From NCBI GenBank assembly GCA_036257595.1, contig DATAFF010000075.1:1-36355 (forward strand): a stretch of DNA of 36,355 bases. The letters are read 5' to 3'. Of this stretch, positions 8,522-17,175 are shown in pieces. Numbering within the stretch: the stretch's first letter is position 1; the number at the start of each line of letters is the position of its first letter. The notes below the pieces were generated by a model, which was not told where the DNA came from, searched no databases, and saw nothing but the letters and a program-made list of their open reading frames with translations. Position numbers and translations under genes: made by a program. The stretch comes from DATAFF01 sp036257595. Lineage in GTDB: Bacteria; Pseudomonadota; Alphaproteobacteria; Rhizobiales; Aestuariivirgaceae.

Positions 8522-10420
8522 TCAATTCGGGGATGCCCCGTCCCCGTCGATCTCGGCCAACGGCTTGCGCCAGGACGGATCGATCGACTCGGGCTGCACG
8601 CTGCCCGGCGTTGCGAAGATCTGGCCCGGGTAGATCAGCCGGGGGTTGCGGATCAGATCCTTGTTGGCCTGAAAGATCACAGTGTAGCGCGTGCCCTTGC
8701 CGTAGATCACCCGCGAAATGTTCCAAAGATTGTTGCCGGGCTGGATGACCACCCGGCCTTGACGCGGCCGTGGCGCCCCGGCACTGCCCGGCGAGGCTTC
8801 GGGCAAGCTGGCAATTGCCTGGCCCTTGCCCATGGCTTGCTGCCCGGTCGCCGGCGGCGGTGCCGGCTCAGCCTCGGCTTGAGGCGTGGTCGCCGGAGCG
8901 GGCGGACTCTCGGACAGGGTCGTAACCGGCGGGGCGACCGCGGCGGCGCTGTTCGCCGGCGGCGCAGCCGTGACGGCGCCGGGAGGCGCGGCCGGCGGCG
9001 CGGCTGTGGCGGCACCGGGAGGCGCGGCCGTGATGGCACCGGGAGGCGCGGCCGTGACGGCGCCGGAAGGCGCGGCCGGCGGCGCGGCTGTGGCGGCACC
9101 GGGAGGCGCGGCCGGCGGCGCGGCTGTGGCGGCAAGCCTGTCGCTCTTGGGCGTGGCCTCAGGCTCGCTCTCGGGAGCACTCGGCGCGGCAGCCGTCTGC
9201 TGGCCTCCCGGCGGGGCGGCGGAAGCCGGCGGCGTCGCGGGCTCGACCGTCGATTCGGGCTTGGCCGGGCTTTCTTTGCTGTCGCGGTCGAGCGCTGCGA
9301 CCTCGGCTGGATTCGCCCTGACGAAGGGGAGCTCGACACGGCTCTGGACCTTGGCGCTCGGACCGAGCTCATCGACCCTGAGGGCGTGCTGGCCGGGCGC
9401 GATCCGCCCCCTGCCCGACAATGTCCAGCCGCCCTTGCCGTCGACCGGGGCATCGCCCACCGGATTGTTGTCGACATAGAGCCTGACGGTGGCGCCGGGC
9501 GAGCCACGGCCGGAGAAAATGATCTCGCCGCTATCGTCGTAATCGACGACATCGAGGGTTACCGTGCGCTTCGGTCCCGCCGGTGCCGAATTCGATGCCG
9601 CGGCGGGCGCCGTGTCGCCCGGCGGCGCCAGCGCCACTTTGGGCGCAACGGACTGCGGCTGTTCCTCGGGCGATTGCATGACCTTGGACGGGCGCGACGC
9701 CTCGCTCAGCACCACCAAGGCCTGCTTGCCGGGCTTTCCGGAGACCACCACATCGACCGCCTGATCCGAAGTCAGCGACGGGGCGGCGGGCTCGCGCCGC
9801 GCCTCGACGGTGATCTCGCTCGAGCCCGGGCTGATCGGGTCCCTGGTTACCCACACCCATTCGCCGCGCTCATTTGCGACGGTCGTCCCCTTGGTCTCGC
9901 CGTTGATTTTCACGTCGACCTGCCAGCCCGGCTCGGAGCGCCCGGCGACCACCGCCTGGCCTTCCGGATCGACCCGGACGATGTCGAAGGAGGGCTTCTC
10001 GACCGGCACCGCCTCCGGCTTCTTGGCGGACTTGGCCGCCGGCTGTCCGAGCACCGCGAGCTCCTGCTCGAGCTCGGATTCTTGTGGCACCGGGGATTTC
10101 CCCTCGGGTTGAGCGGCGGGTGGTGCAGGGGGCGCCGGGGCGATGGGCGTCGCCGCAGCTTGCGCCGGCTTGGCAGGCTTCACCTCGGGCGGAGCTGGGG
10201 GCGCAGCGGGCGTCGAATGCCCCGGTGCGGCGGCCGACGGCGCGGGAGTGGTTGCTTCCGGCGAGGCGGACTTGGGCTGAACCGGGGCTGCCGTCTCCAC
10301 CTTCCCGACCACCTGCTCGGCGGATTTCGGCCAATGATCCCATCGTTCATGTGAGACAGCCACCAAGCCGCCGAGGCTCGCAGCCGCCAGACCCACATAA
10401 ATGTATAACGGATTGACCAT
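8522..10420 (-). CDS. Envelope protein with Ig-like repeats, Ala/Pro linker and C-terminal LysM
   Basis: The 632-residue protein starts with a membrane anchor or uncleaved signal (about residues 5-22). Two Ig-like modules follow: one near residues 165-230 (GRSEPGWQVDVKINGE, NERGEWVWV) and one near 283-345 (GRGSPGATVRLYVDNNPVGD, GGWTLSG). An Ala/Pro-rich linker with tandem APPGAVTA-type repeats spans roughly residues 430-495. The C-terminal LysM domain (about 565-612) reads VVIQPGNNLWNISRVIYGKG then IYPGQIFATPG and should bind peptidoglycan. This matches a family usually annotated as LysM peptidoglycan-binding protein in alphaproteobacteria. It is divergent from the LOG gene across a 160-bp gap. 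A structural or envelope-maintenance role is inferred; no catalytic domain is visible. Confidence 0.85.
   Translation of the reverse strand: MVNPLYIYVGLAAASLGGLVAVSHERWDHWPKSAEQVVGKVETAAPVQPKSASPEATTPAPSAAAPGHSTPAAPPAPPEVKPAKPAQAAATPIAPAPPAPPAAQPEGKSPVPQESELEQELAVLGQPAAKSAKKPEAVPVEKPSFDIVRVDPEGQAVVAGRSEPGWQVDVKINGETKGTTVANERGEWVWVTRDPISPGSSEITVEARREPAAPSLTSDQAVDVVVSGKPGKQALVVLSEASRPSKVMQSPEEQPQSVAPKVALAPPGDTAPAAASNSAPAGPKRTVTLDVVDYDDSGEIIFSGRGSPGATVRLYVDNNPVGDAPVDGKGGWTLSGRGRIAPGQHALRVDELGPSAKVQSRVELPFVRANPAEVAALDRDSKESPAKPESTVEPATPPASAAPPGGQQTAAAPSAPESEPEATPKSDRLAATAAPPAAPPGAATAAPPAAPSGAVTAAPPGAITAAPPGAATAAPPAAPPGAVTAAPPANSAAAVAPPVTTLSESPPAPATTPQAEAEPAPPPATGQQAMGKGQAIASLPEASPGSAGAPRPRQGRVVIQPGNNLWNISRVIYGKGTRYTVIFQANKDLIRNPRLIYPGQIFATPGSVQPESIDPSWRKPLAEIDGDGASPN
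8955..9132 (-). repeat. In-frame tandem repeat encoding the APPGAxTA linker
   Basis: Units of 24 bases (APPGAVTA) alternate with versions lengthened by 12 bases (APPA) in an extremely GC-rich block of the LysM gene. Units differ by only a few bases, which points to recent expansion by slippage or unequal recombination. All unit lengths are multiples of three, so the frame is preserved. Confidence 0.75.
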
Positions 10421-10481
10421 GTCCTATGCCTGTTACCGGGAAGCTGGGAATCAGCGCTTTTCGGCTGTCCCTTCAAAAACA

Positions 10482-10513
10482 TGCCCTTTCTGCCCATCTA
10501 GCACAAAAGGGCA
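10482..10513. promoter_or_regulatory. Inverted repeat between divergent LysM and LOG genes
   Basis: TGCCCTTT (10482-10489) and AAAGGGCA (10506-10513) are perfect 8-bp arms with a 16-base spacer, in the middle of the 160-bp divergent gap. It could be an operator shared by the two promoters or a transcript hairpin. There is no T-tract on either side. No convincing -35/-10 pair could be picked out by eye. Confidence 0.3.
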
Positions 10514-10580
10514 ACACAAATCGCGCAAAATTCTACGAGTCGTCAGGCATTGCTTGACGCCATGAGGGGTTGCGGCTGAC

Positions 10581-11192
10581 ATGGATGCAATGAACACGAA
10601 TCACAATCTCTGCGTTTACTGCGGCTCAGGTCCGGGGCGCAACCCGGCCTATATCGAAGCCGCGCGGACGCTCGGGCGGTCGCTTGCCGCTCATGGCATC
10701 GGGCTCGTCTATGGCGGCGGCAGCCTCGGCCTGATGGGCGAGGTGGCGCGCTCGACGCTTGCCGCCGGGGGCCGGGTCATCGGCATCATCCCGCAGTTCC
10801 TCGTCCAGCGCGAAAGGATGCTCACCGATGTGCAGGAGGTGGTGGTCACCCAGAACATGCATGAGCGCAAGATGAGCATGTTCGAGAAGGCGGACGGTTT
10901 CGCAGCGCTGCCCGGCGGGATCGGCACGCTCGAGGAGCTTGTCGAGGTCTCGACCTGGGCCCAGCTCAACCAGCATCGCAAGCCGATCATCATCGCCAAT
11001 ATCGAAGGCTATTGGGAGCCGCTGCTGGCGCTCGTCCGGCACATGCGCGAGGAGAAGTTCATCCGCCCCGGGCTCGAGGTGAATTATGAGGTGGTGGAGC
11101 GCGCCGAGGACATCGTGCCGATTTTCCTGAAGCGGGTCCAGGCGCCGTCGGCCGAGCCGGCGGAAGTCCATGCAGTGCGGTCGCATGGGTAG
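10581..11192 (+). CDS. LOG-family protein (TIGR00730 type)
   Basis: LOG-family enzymes are Rossmann-fold phosphoribohydrolases that release a free base from nucleoside 5'-monophosphates; some activate cytokinins. The 203-residue protein shows the family pattern: CVYCGSGPG near residue 11, VYGGGSLGLMG at about 43-53, MHERKMSMFEKAD at 93-105 and the signature PGGIGTLEE at 111-119. A GAGGGG lies 11 bases before ATG 10581; an ATG three codons on is also possible. In most bacteria the true substrate is unproven, so cytokinin activity should not be assumed. It converges on cimA across a heptad hairpin element. Confidence 0.92.
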   Translation: MDAMNTNHNLCVYCGSGPGRNPAYIEAARTLGRSLAAHGIGLVYGGGSLGLMGEVARSTLAAGGRVIGIIPQFLVQRERMLTDVQEVVVTQNMHERKMSMFEKADGFAALPGGIGTLEELVEVSTWAQLNQHRKPIIIANIEGYWEPLLALVRHMREEKFIRPGLEVNYEVVERAEDIVPIFLKRVQAPSAEPAEVHAVRSHG

Positions 11193-11231
11193 GTTCTAGG
11201 CAGCGCGCGATGGTGGGCATTGGTGCGGGAA

Positions 11232-11303
11232 GGCAATAGGCATTAGGCATTAGGCAGCGAGCGGTTTCCTTCCCTGCTGCCTACTGCCTACTGCCTACTG
11301 CCC
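11232..11303. repeat. Heptad hairpin element, family A, copy 2
   Basis: Ten consecutive 7-bp units are in one register: GGCAATA, GGCATTA twice, GGCAGCG, AGCGGTT, TCCTTCC, CTGCTGC and CTACTGC three times. The left and right arms are near reverse complements. The last right-arm unit (11295-11301) contains the TAG stop codon of cimA on the minus strand. It sits between the convergent LOG and cimA genes. Confidence 0.9.
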
Positions 11304-12884
11304 CTCCTTCAGCAGCTTCCAGGTGATCGAGTCGGACAACGCCTGAAAACTCGCATCGACGATGTTCGGCGACACGCCGACCGTGAACCAGCGCGCCCCA
11401 GTGCCGTCGCGGCTTTCGATCAGCACCCGGGTGGTGGCGGCCGTCCCGCCATTGAGAATGCGCACCTTGTAATCGGCGAGCTCGAGATCCTCGATCAGAT
11501 GCTGATAGCGGCCGAGATCCTTGCGCAGCGCCTGGTCGAGCGCGTTGATCGGGCCGTTCCCCTCGCCGACCGACAGGAAGCGTGCGCCATCGACCACCAC
11601 CTTCACCACCGCCTCGGAGATGGTAACGAGCTCGCCCAGCGCATTGTGGCGCTGCTCCACCATCACCTTGTAGCTCTCGACCTCGAAGAAATGCGGCACC
11701 CCGCCGAACATCCGCCGCGCCAGCAGGCCGAATGACGCATCGGCGCCGTCATAGGCATAGCCCTGTGCCTCGCGCTCCTTGACCTCGCCGAGCAGGCTGT
11801 CGAGCCGCGGATCGTCGCGATCAACCATGATGCCGATGCGCTTGAGCTCGGCGATCAGATTGGCCTTGCCGGCCTGGTCTGACACCAGCACCCGCCGTTG
11901 ATTGCCCACACTGTCGGGCGGCACATGCTCATAGGTCTCGGGCTCCTTGATGATGGCCGAGGCGTGGATGCCGGCCTTGGTGGTGAAGGCGCTCTCCCCG
12001 ACATAGGGGGCCTGGCGGTGCGGCGCCCGGTTGAGCAATTCGTCGAAGGCGCGGCTCACATGGGTGAGCGTCCTGAGCTTGTCCGGTCCGATCGCGATGT
12101 CGAAACGGCTGCGGAACGGCTCCTTCAACGCCAGCGTCGGGATGATCGACACGAGATTGGCATTGCCGCAGCGCTCGCCGATGCCGTTGAGCGTGCCCTG
12201 GATCTGGCGGGCGCCGGCCAGCACCGCCGCCAGCGAGTTGGCAACCGCCTGCTCGGTGTCGTTGTGGGCATGAATGCCGAGATGCGACCCCGGCACCTGC
12301 TCGGCGACGGCGCGGACGATGGCATCGACCTCCTGGGGCTGGCTGCCGCCATTGGTGTCGCATAGCACGACCCAGCGCGCCCCCGCTTCGAAAGCGGTCC
12401 TGGCGCAGGCCAGCGCATAATCGGGATTGGCCTTGAACCCGTCGAAGAAATGCTCGCAGTCGACCAGCGCCTCCTTGCCGGCGGCGCGGGCCGCCTGAAC
12501 GCTAGCCTGGATTGCCTCGAGATTCTCCTCATTGCTGATGCCGAGCGCCACCCGCACATGGAAGTCCGAGGTCTTGGCGACGAAGCAGACGGCATCGGCT
12601 GATGCCTCGAGCACCTGCTTAATCCCCGGATCATTGGCGAGCGACCGGCCCGACCGCTTGGTCATGCCGAAGGCGGTGAAGGTCGCCTTGATCGGGCGGG
12701 GCTCGGCGAACAGCGCGGTATCGACCGGATTGGCCCCGGGATAGCCACCCTCGATATAGTCGATGCCGAGCTCGTCGAGCATCTCGGCGACCACCAGCTT
12801 GTCCTCGAGCGAGAAATCGACGCCGGGCGTCTGCTGCCCGTCGCGCAGCGTGGTGTCGAACAGATAGAGCCGTTCACGCGTCAT
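11295..12884 (-). CDS. cimA: (R)-citramalate synthase
   Basis: CimA condenses acetyl-CoA with pyruvate to citramalate, the entry to the threonine-independent isoleucine route. The 529-residue protein has the acyltransferase signature FDTTLRDGQQTPG near the N-terminus, GGYPGANP typical of the CimA/LeuA-like subgroup, the metal site HAHND, and a C-terminal allosteric domain (about 400-525) of the LeuA dimer type. The length and GGYPGANP favour CimA over 2-isopropylmalate synthase. I chose ATG 12884 because GGAG lies 8 bases upstream and the codon overlaps the cysS stop as ATGA; an ATG at 12899 has a poorer context. Its own stop codon lies inside the right arm of a heptad repeat element. Confidence 0.93.
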   Translation of the reverse strand: MTRERLYLFDTTLRDGQQTPGVDFSLEDKLVVAEMLDELGIDYIEGGYPGANPVDTALFAEPRPIKATFTAFGMTKRSGRSLANDPGIKQVLEASADAVCFVAKTSDFHVRVALGISNEENLEAIQASVQAARAAGKEALVDCEHFFDGFKANPDYALACARTAFEAGARWVVLCDTNGGSQPQEVDAIVRAVAEQVPGSHLGIHAHNDTEQAVANSLAAVLAGARQIQGTLNGIGERCGNANLVSIIPTLALKEPFRSRFDIAIGPDKLRTLTHVSRAFDELLNRAPHRQAPYVGESAFTTKAGIHASAIIKEPETYEHVPPDSVGNQRRVLVSDQAGKANLIAELKRIGIMVDRDDPRLDSLLGEVKEREAQGYAYDGADASFGLLARRMFGGVPHFFEVESYKVMVEQRHNALGELVTISEAVVKVVVDGARFLSVGEGNGPINALDQALRKDLGRYQHLIEDLELADYKVRILNGGTAATTRVLIESRDGTGARWFTVGVSPNIVDASFQALSDSITWKLLKEGQ

Positions 12885-14308
12885 GGTTTCGACTCCCATG
12901 TGGTGACGAGCTCACCCGTTTCCGGATCCCTGGTGTCCATGAGCTGAATACCCTCGGCCTCAAGCTCAGCCCGAATGCGATCGGCTGTCGCAAAATCTTT
13001 TCGCCTGCGGGCTGCGGTCCGCTCGGCGAGGCGAGCCGCGATATCGTAATCAGCCTCGAGCTTTGCACGCAGTTTGTCGCGCTCTCGTTTCGCTCCAGCA
13101 AAATCCTCCTCCGATGCAAGACCGAGCCAGCATAAGGCTTGCGCTAATGCGTCGGCTGCTGCCCCGGTGACATCCTGTTCATTTGGAGAATTCTTTCTTG
13201 CAACCAGCCGATCGAGCACCAAGAGTGCCTCTGGCGTATTCAGATCGTCCTGCAAAGTTTCGATCAACTCATCTGGCACCTTCACCTTCCCCGGCACGCC
13301 GCGGGATACGACTGGCCCGAGCCATCCATCAAGTCGCGATTGTGCCTCGTCGAGACGGCGTACCGTCCAATCGATCGGTTGGTGATAATGCGTCATTAGC
13401 ATGGCAAGCCGCAGCACCCTGCCATTCCATTTCCGGCCACCAAACTGCGTGGTGTTCAGCAGCTCGTGGATGGTCACGAAATTACCGGCACTCTTGGCCA
13501 TCTTCTCGCCTTCGACCTGCAGGAAGCCGTTGTGCATCCACACCCTTGCCATGACCGGCGTGCCGAAGGCCGAGCGGCTTTGGGCGATCTCGTTCTCATG
13601 ATGCGGGAACACGAGATCGATGCCGCCGCCATGAATGTCGAACACCTCGCCGAGATGCTGCCAGCTCATGGCCGAGCATTCGATGTGCCAGCCGGGGCGG
13701 CCGCGGCCCCAGGGGCTGTCCCAGCCCGGAAGCTCGGGGGCAGACGGCTTCCACAGCACGAAGTCCATGGGATCGCGCTTATAGGGCGCGACGTCGACCC
13801 TCGCGCCGGCGATCATCTCCTCGAGCGAGCGTCCCGACAGCCTGCCGTAGTCCGCCATGGCCGGCACATGGAACAGCACGTGCCCCTCGGCCTCATAGGC
13901 GAACCCCTGAGCGATCAGCCGCGCGATCATGGCGATCATTGCGGGAACATGCTCGGTTGCCCGCGGCTCGGCCGTCGGCGGCAGCACGCCGAGGGCGGCG
14001 ATGTCCTCATGAAACTGCCTGGTCGTCGCCTCGGTCAACTCACCGATCGGCACGCCCTGCTCGGCCGCCCGGGCGTTGATCTTGTCGTCGACATCGGTGA
14101 TGTTGCGAATATAGGTGACGTGGTCGTCGCCATAGAGATGGCGCAGCAGGCGGAACAGGAGATCGAACACGATCACCGGGCGGGCATTGCCGATATGAGC
14201 CCGGTCATAGACCGTCGGGCCGCACACATAGAGCCGCACATTCCGCAGATCGAGGGGCGTGAACGCCTCCTTGCGGCGGGTGAGCGTGTTCCAGAGCTTC
14301 AGTGCCAT
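12881..14308 (-). CDS. cysS: Cysteinyl-tRNA synthetase
   Basis: CysS charges tRNA-Cys. The 475-residue protein carries all class I landmarks: CGPTVYDRAHIGNARP (the HIGH motif is HIGN at 38-41), the zinc ligands Cys29, Cys211, His236 and Glu240, and KMAKS at 269-273 in place of KMSKS. The length is normal. From about residue 280 to near the end (roughly 12940-13460) the base composition falls visibly and codons such as AGA, TCT, CCA and TTG become frequent, unlike the G/C-ending codons of the first half and of neighbouring genes. The protein still reads as a normal C-terminal anticodon-binding region. The stop overlaps the cimA start (ATGA), so the two are co-translated. Confidence 0.97.
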   Translation of the reverse strand: MALKLWNTLTRRKEAFTPLDLRNVRLYVCGPTVYDRAHIGNARPVIVFDLLFRLLRHLYGDDHVTYIRNITDVDDKINARAAEQGVPIGELTEATTRQFHEDIAALGVLPPTAEPRATEHVPAMIAMIARLIAQGFAYEAEGHVLFHVPAMADYGRLSGRSLEEMIAGARVDVAPYKRDPMDFVLWKPSAPELPGWDSPWGRGRPGWHIECSAMSWQHLGEVFDIHGGGIDLVFPHHENEIAQSRSAFGTPVMARVWMHNGFLQVEGEKMAKSAGNFVTIHELLNTTQFGGRKWNGRVLRLAMLMTHYHQPIDWTVRRLDEAQSRLDGWLGPVVSRGVPGKVKVPDELIETLQDDLNTPEALLVLDRLVARKNSPNEQDVTGAAADALAQALCWLGLASEEDFAGAKRERDKLRAKLEADYDIAARLAERTAARRRKDFATADRIRAELEAEGIQLMDTRDPETGELVTTWESKP

Positions 14309-14500
14309 GAACGATCCTTGGCTCGCCGGCCTTCGGATCGCTTTCTTCGGAGGGTCTTGGAAAAGCGGCCGCCTGCCAGCTGGGTTGCGCTAGCAGCAAA
14401 TAATTGACAGACCGCAGATGCGGCGGGGTGTCGTCAGGGCGACCATGGCGGCACCATTGTCCGACGTCCGCCTCTGCGTCAAGGCCAAATTGGGGAGAGA

Positions 14501-15544
14501 ATGGTAAAGACCTATCAAGCGGCCTTATGGATGGCGGGGTGGTTGGTCACCACCCTTGCCATGACGCTCGCCGGGCGGGAGCTGGCGACCGTCCTGCCGG
14601 TTTTTGTCGTCATGATCATGCGCAGCGGCATTGCGCTTCTGCTGCTCTCGCCGGTTGTCTTCCTTTGGTACCGCGGCGACCCGGTCCGAACCCGTCGTCT
14701 GCCGATGCATCTTGCGCGCAATCTCATTCATTATGCCGGGCAGTATTGCTGGTTTCTGGCCTTGGCTCTGATCCCGATCGCGCAGGTCATCGCCATCGAG
14801 TTCACCCTTCCTTTATGGACGGCGCTGCTCGCTGCCGCCTTTCTCGGCGAGCGGCTCAACGCCTCGCGGATCGCCGCGGTGGTGCTGGGGCTGTTCGGCA
14901 TCTTCCTGATCATGGGCCCGGGCGTTGCGAGCTTCAGTGCCGGTCAGGCGGTGGCGCTCGCCGCCGCCATGCTGCTCGGCAGCGCGATCATCTTGACCAA
15001 ATCGCTCACCCGCACCGATTCGCCGCTCACCATCATTTTCTACATGTTCTTCATCCAGTCGGTGATCGGGCTGCCGGCGGCGATCAGCGTCTGGCAATGG
15101 CCGCCGCAGCACCTCTGGCCCTGGGTCCTGGTGGTCGGCGTCGCCGGGACCTTCTCGCATTTCTGTCTCGCCAAGGCGATCTCGCTCGCCGACGCCACCG
15201 TGGTGGTGCCGATGGACTTCCTGCGGGTGCCGCTGTCGGCGCTCGCCGGCTGGCTCCTCTACGACGAGGGCGTCAATATCTGGCTGGCGCTCGGCTCGAC
15301 GCTGATCCTCGCCGGCAATGCCGTCAATCTGTGGCGCGCCGCCAGCAGCCAGCGCCGGCAGCTAGACTCCAGGCAGCGCCCTGAGCAGATACAGGACGAG
15401 GATCACGACCAGGATCAGGCCGATGACGCCGCCGAGCCCGCCGCCGCCATAACGGCGATAACCCCAGCCGCCACCGCCGAGCAGCAGCACCAGGAGGATG
15501 ATGATCAGAAGAGTCGTGGTCGTCATGTCGGTTCCCCTTCATGA
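14501..15544 (+). CDS. EamA/DMT-family transporter with an unusual hydrophilic tail
   Basis: The first 285-290 residues are an ordinary ten-helix drug/metabolite transporter with two EamA repeats (for example FTLPLWTALLAAAFLGERLN and VVVPMDFLRVPLSALAGWLL). The substrate is unknown. ATG 14501 has GGGGAG just upstream. The last 60 residues are Gln/Asp/His-rich and do not resemble the family. They are translated from the strand opposite a small DUF3309 gene that lies entirely within this tail. A stop codon TAG at 15363-15365 is one base out of frame, so a single-base change nearby would end the protein at the normal family length. Either the tail is real or an indel or sequencing error has extended the frame. 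Confidence 0.85.
   Translation: MVKTYQAALWMAGWLVTTLAMTLAGRELATVLPVFVVMIMRSGIALLLLSPVVFLWYRGDPVRTRRLPMHLARNLIHYAGQYCWFLALALIPIAQVIAIEFTLPLWTALLAAAFLGERLNASRIAAVVLGLFGIFLIMGPGVASFSAGQAVALAAAMLLGSAIILTKSLTRTDSPLTIIFYMFFIQSVIGLPAAISVWQWPPQHLWPWVLVVGVAGTFSHFCLAKAISLADATVVVPMDFLRVPLSALAGWLLYDEGVNIWLALGSTLILAGNAVNLWRAASSQRRQLDSRQRPEQIQDEDHDQDQADDAAEPAAAITAITPAATAEQQHQEDDDQKSRGRHVGSPS
15362..15526 (-). CDS. DUF3309-type small membrane protein
   Basis: A 54-residue protein with the start MTTTTLLIIILLVLLLGGGG, then a short Gly/Tyr/Arg segment (WGYRRYGGGGLGG) and a second helix (VIGLILVVILVLYLLRALPG). This pattern of two hydrophobic stretches around a glycine-rich turn fits the small DUF3309 proteins common in Hyphomicrobiales. 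ATG 15526 is preceded by GGGGAA at 5 bases. The gene lies wholly antisense to the 3' end of the transporter gene. Function is unknown; such proteins are often seen in stress-related contexts, but nothing here shows that. Confidence 0.8.
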   Translation of the reverse strand: MTTTTLLIIILLVLLLGGGGWGYRRYGGGGLGGVIGLILVVILVLYLLRALPGV

Positions 15545-15655
15545 AAATGGAGCGCAAACAATACCCGGGAGCGACCGCTGAGGCGCAGCGCCGGTCGGTA
15601 CGCGTGATAACATCATACCTTTAAGGGCGAACGGCGGGTCTTTGTTCCTGCTGGC

Positions 15656-17059
15656 CTATTCGGCAGCTTCCGCTGCGTCTTCCTCGTCATCATAGCCGGT
15701 TGAACGGCTGCCCTGCTCCTTGCGCAGCTCCTCCGCCACCAGGAAAGCAAGCTCTAGCGCCTGGCTGGCATTGAGCCGCGGGTCGCAATGGGTGTGGTAG
15801 CGATCATGCAGATCGTCGTCCGACACCGCCATGGCGCCGCCGGTGCATTCGGTGACGTTCTTGCCGGTCATCTCGACATGGATGCCGCCGGCATGGGTGC
15901 CTTCCGCCTGATGCACGCTCATGAAGCTCTTGACCTCGGAGAGGATCATGTCGAACGGGCGGGTCTTGAAGCCCGAGGTCGCCTTGATGGTGTTGCCATG
16001 CATCGGGTCGCATGACCACACGACACTCCTGCCCTCGGCCTTCACGGCGCGGACCAGCTTGGGGAGATGGCTCTCGACCTTGCCCTGGCCGAACCGCGCG
16101 ATCAGCGTCAGCCGGCCCGGCTCGTTGGCCGGGTTCAGCATGTCGATAAGGCGCAGCAGATCGGCCGGCGCAAGGCCCGGGCCGCATTTGATGCCGATCG
16201 GGTTCTTCACCCCGCGACAGAACTCGACATGGGCATGGTCCCATTGGCGCGTCCGATCGCCGATCCACAGCATATGGCCGGAGGTAGCGTACCAGTCGCC
16301 CGAGGTCGAATCGACCCGGGTCAGCGCCTGCTCGAAGCCGAGCAGCAGCGCCTCGTGGCTGGTGAAGAACTCGGTGGTGCGCAATTGCGGCGTGGTCTCG
16401 GCATTGATGCCGCAGGCCCGCATGAACTCCAGCGTCTCGGTGATCCGGTCGGCGAGCGCCTGGTAGCGCTGGGCGGCCGGCGAGTCCTTGAGGAAACCGA
16501 GCGTCCAGCGATGGACATGGCCGAGATTGGCATAGCCGCCCATGGCAAAGGCGCGCAGCAGGTTGAGGGTCGCGGCCGACTGGCGGTAGGCCATGATCTG
16601 GCGTTCGGGGTCGGGGATGCGCGCCTCGGCGGTGAACTCGATGCCGTTGACGATGTCGCCGCGATAGCTCGGGAGCGCGACGCCCCCGACGGTCTCGGTC
16701 GGCACCGAGCGCGGCTTGGCGAACTGGCCGGCGATCCGCCCGACCTTGACCACCGGCTGGCGGCCGGCAAAGGTCAGGATCACTGCCATCTGCAGGAATA
16801 CCCGAAAGAAATCGCGGATGTTGTCGGCCGAATGCTCGGCGAAGCTCTCGGCGCAGTCGCCGCCCTGCAGCAGGAAACCCTTCCCCTCGGCAACCCTGGC
16901 GAGCTTGCGCGTCAGCTTGCGCGCTTCGCCGGCAAAGACCAGCGGCGGGAACCCGGCAAGCTGCGCCTCGACGGCCTTGAGCCGCGCCGGATCGGGAAAT
17001 TCCGGCAACTGCACGATCGGCTTGCTGCGCCAGCTCTCGGGGGTCCACTGCATTGCCAT
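15656..17059 (-). CDS. Class II 3-deoxy-7-phosphoheptulonate synthase
   Basis: This enzyme joins phosphoenolpyruvate and erythrose 4-phosphate in the first step of the shikimate pathway. The roughly 467-residue protein is of the plant-like class II type: WTPESWRSKP at the N-terminus, LLQGGDCAESFAE, GQFAKPRS, HVHRWTLGF, IGIKCGPG and CDPMHGNT are all present. Two ATG codons (17059, 17053) and a TTG (17065) are possible starts; GAGG lies 11 bases before ATG 17059 and 5 before the TTG. The C-terminus is acidic (DDEEDAAEAAE). It is divergent from the GCS2-type ligase gene. No regulatory ACT domain is visible. Confidence 0.95.
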   Translation of the reverse strand: MAMQWTPESWRSKPIVQLPEFPDPARLKAVEAQLAGFPPLVFAGEARKLTRKLARVAEGKGFLLQGGDCAESFAEHSADNIRDFFRVFLQMAVILTFAGRQPVVKVGRIAGQFAKPRSVPTETVGGVALPSYRGDIVNGIEFTAEARIPDPERQIMAYRQSAATLNLLRAFAMGGYANLGHVHRWTLGFLKDSPAAQRYQALADRITETLEFMRACGINAETTPQLRTTEFFTSHEALLLGFEQALTRVDSTSGDWYATSGHMLWIGDRTRQWDHAHVEFCRGVKNPIGIKCGPGLAPADLLRLIDMLNPANEPGRLTLIARFGQGKVESHLPKLVRAVKAEGRSVVWSCDPMHGNTIKATSGFKTRPFDMILSEVKSFMSVHQAEGTHAGGIHVEMTGKNVTECTGGAMAVSDDDLHDRYHTHCDPRLNASQALELAFLVAEELRKEQGSRSTGYDDEEDAAEAAE

Positions 17060-17175
17060 TGTCAATCACGCCTCGTCACATTTGGCGAGCGGTATACACG
17101 AAATCGAGCGCCCGGCACCAGTTTCGCCCAAGGCCCCGACCTTGCCTCAAAAACCCGGCCGATGCACTGTCGGGA

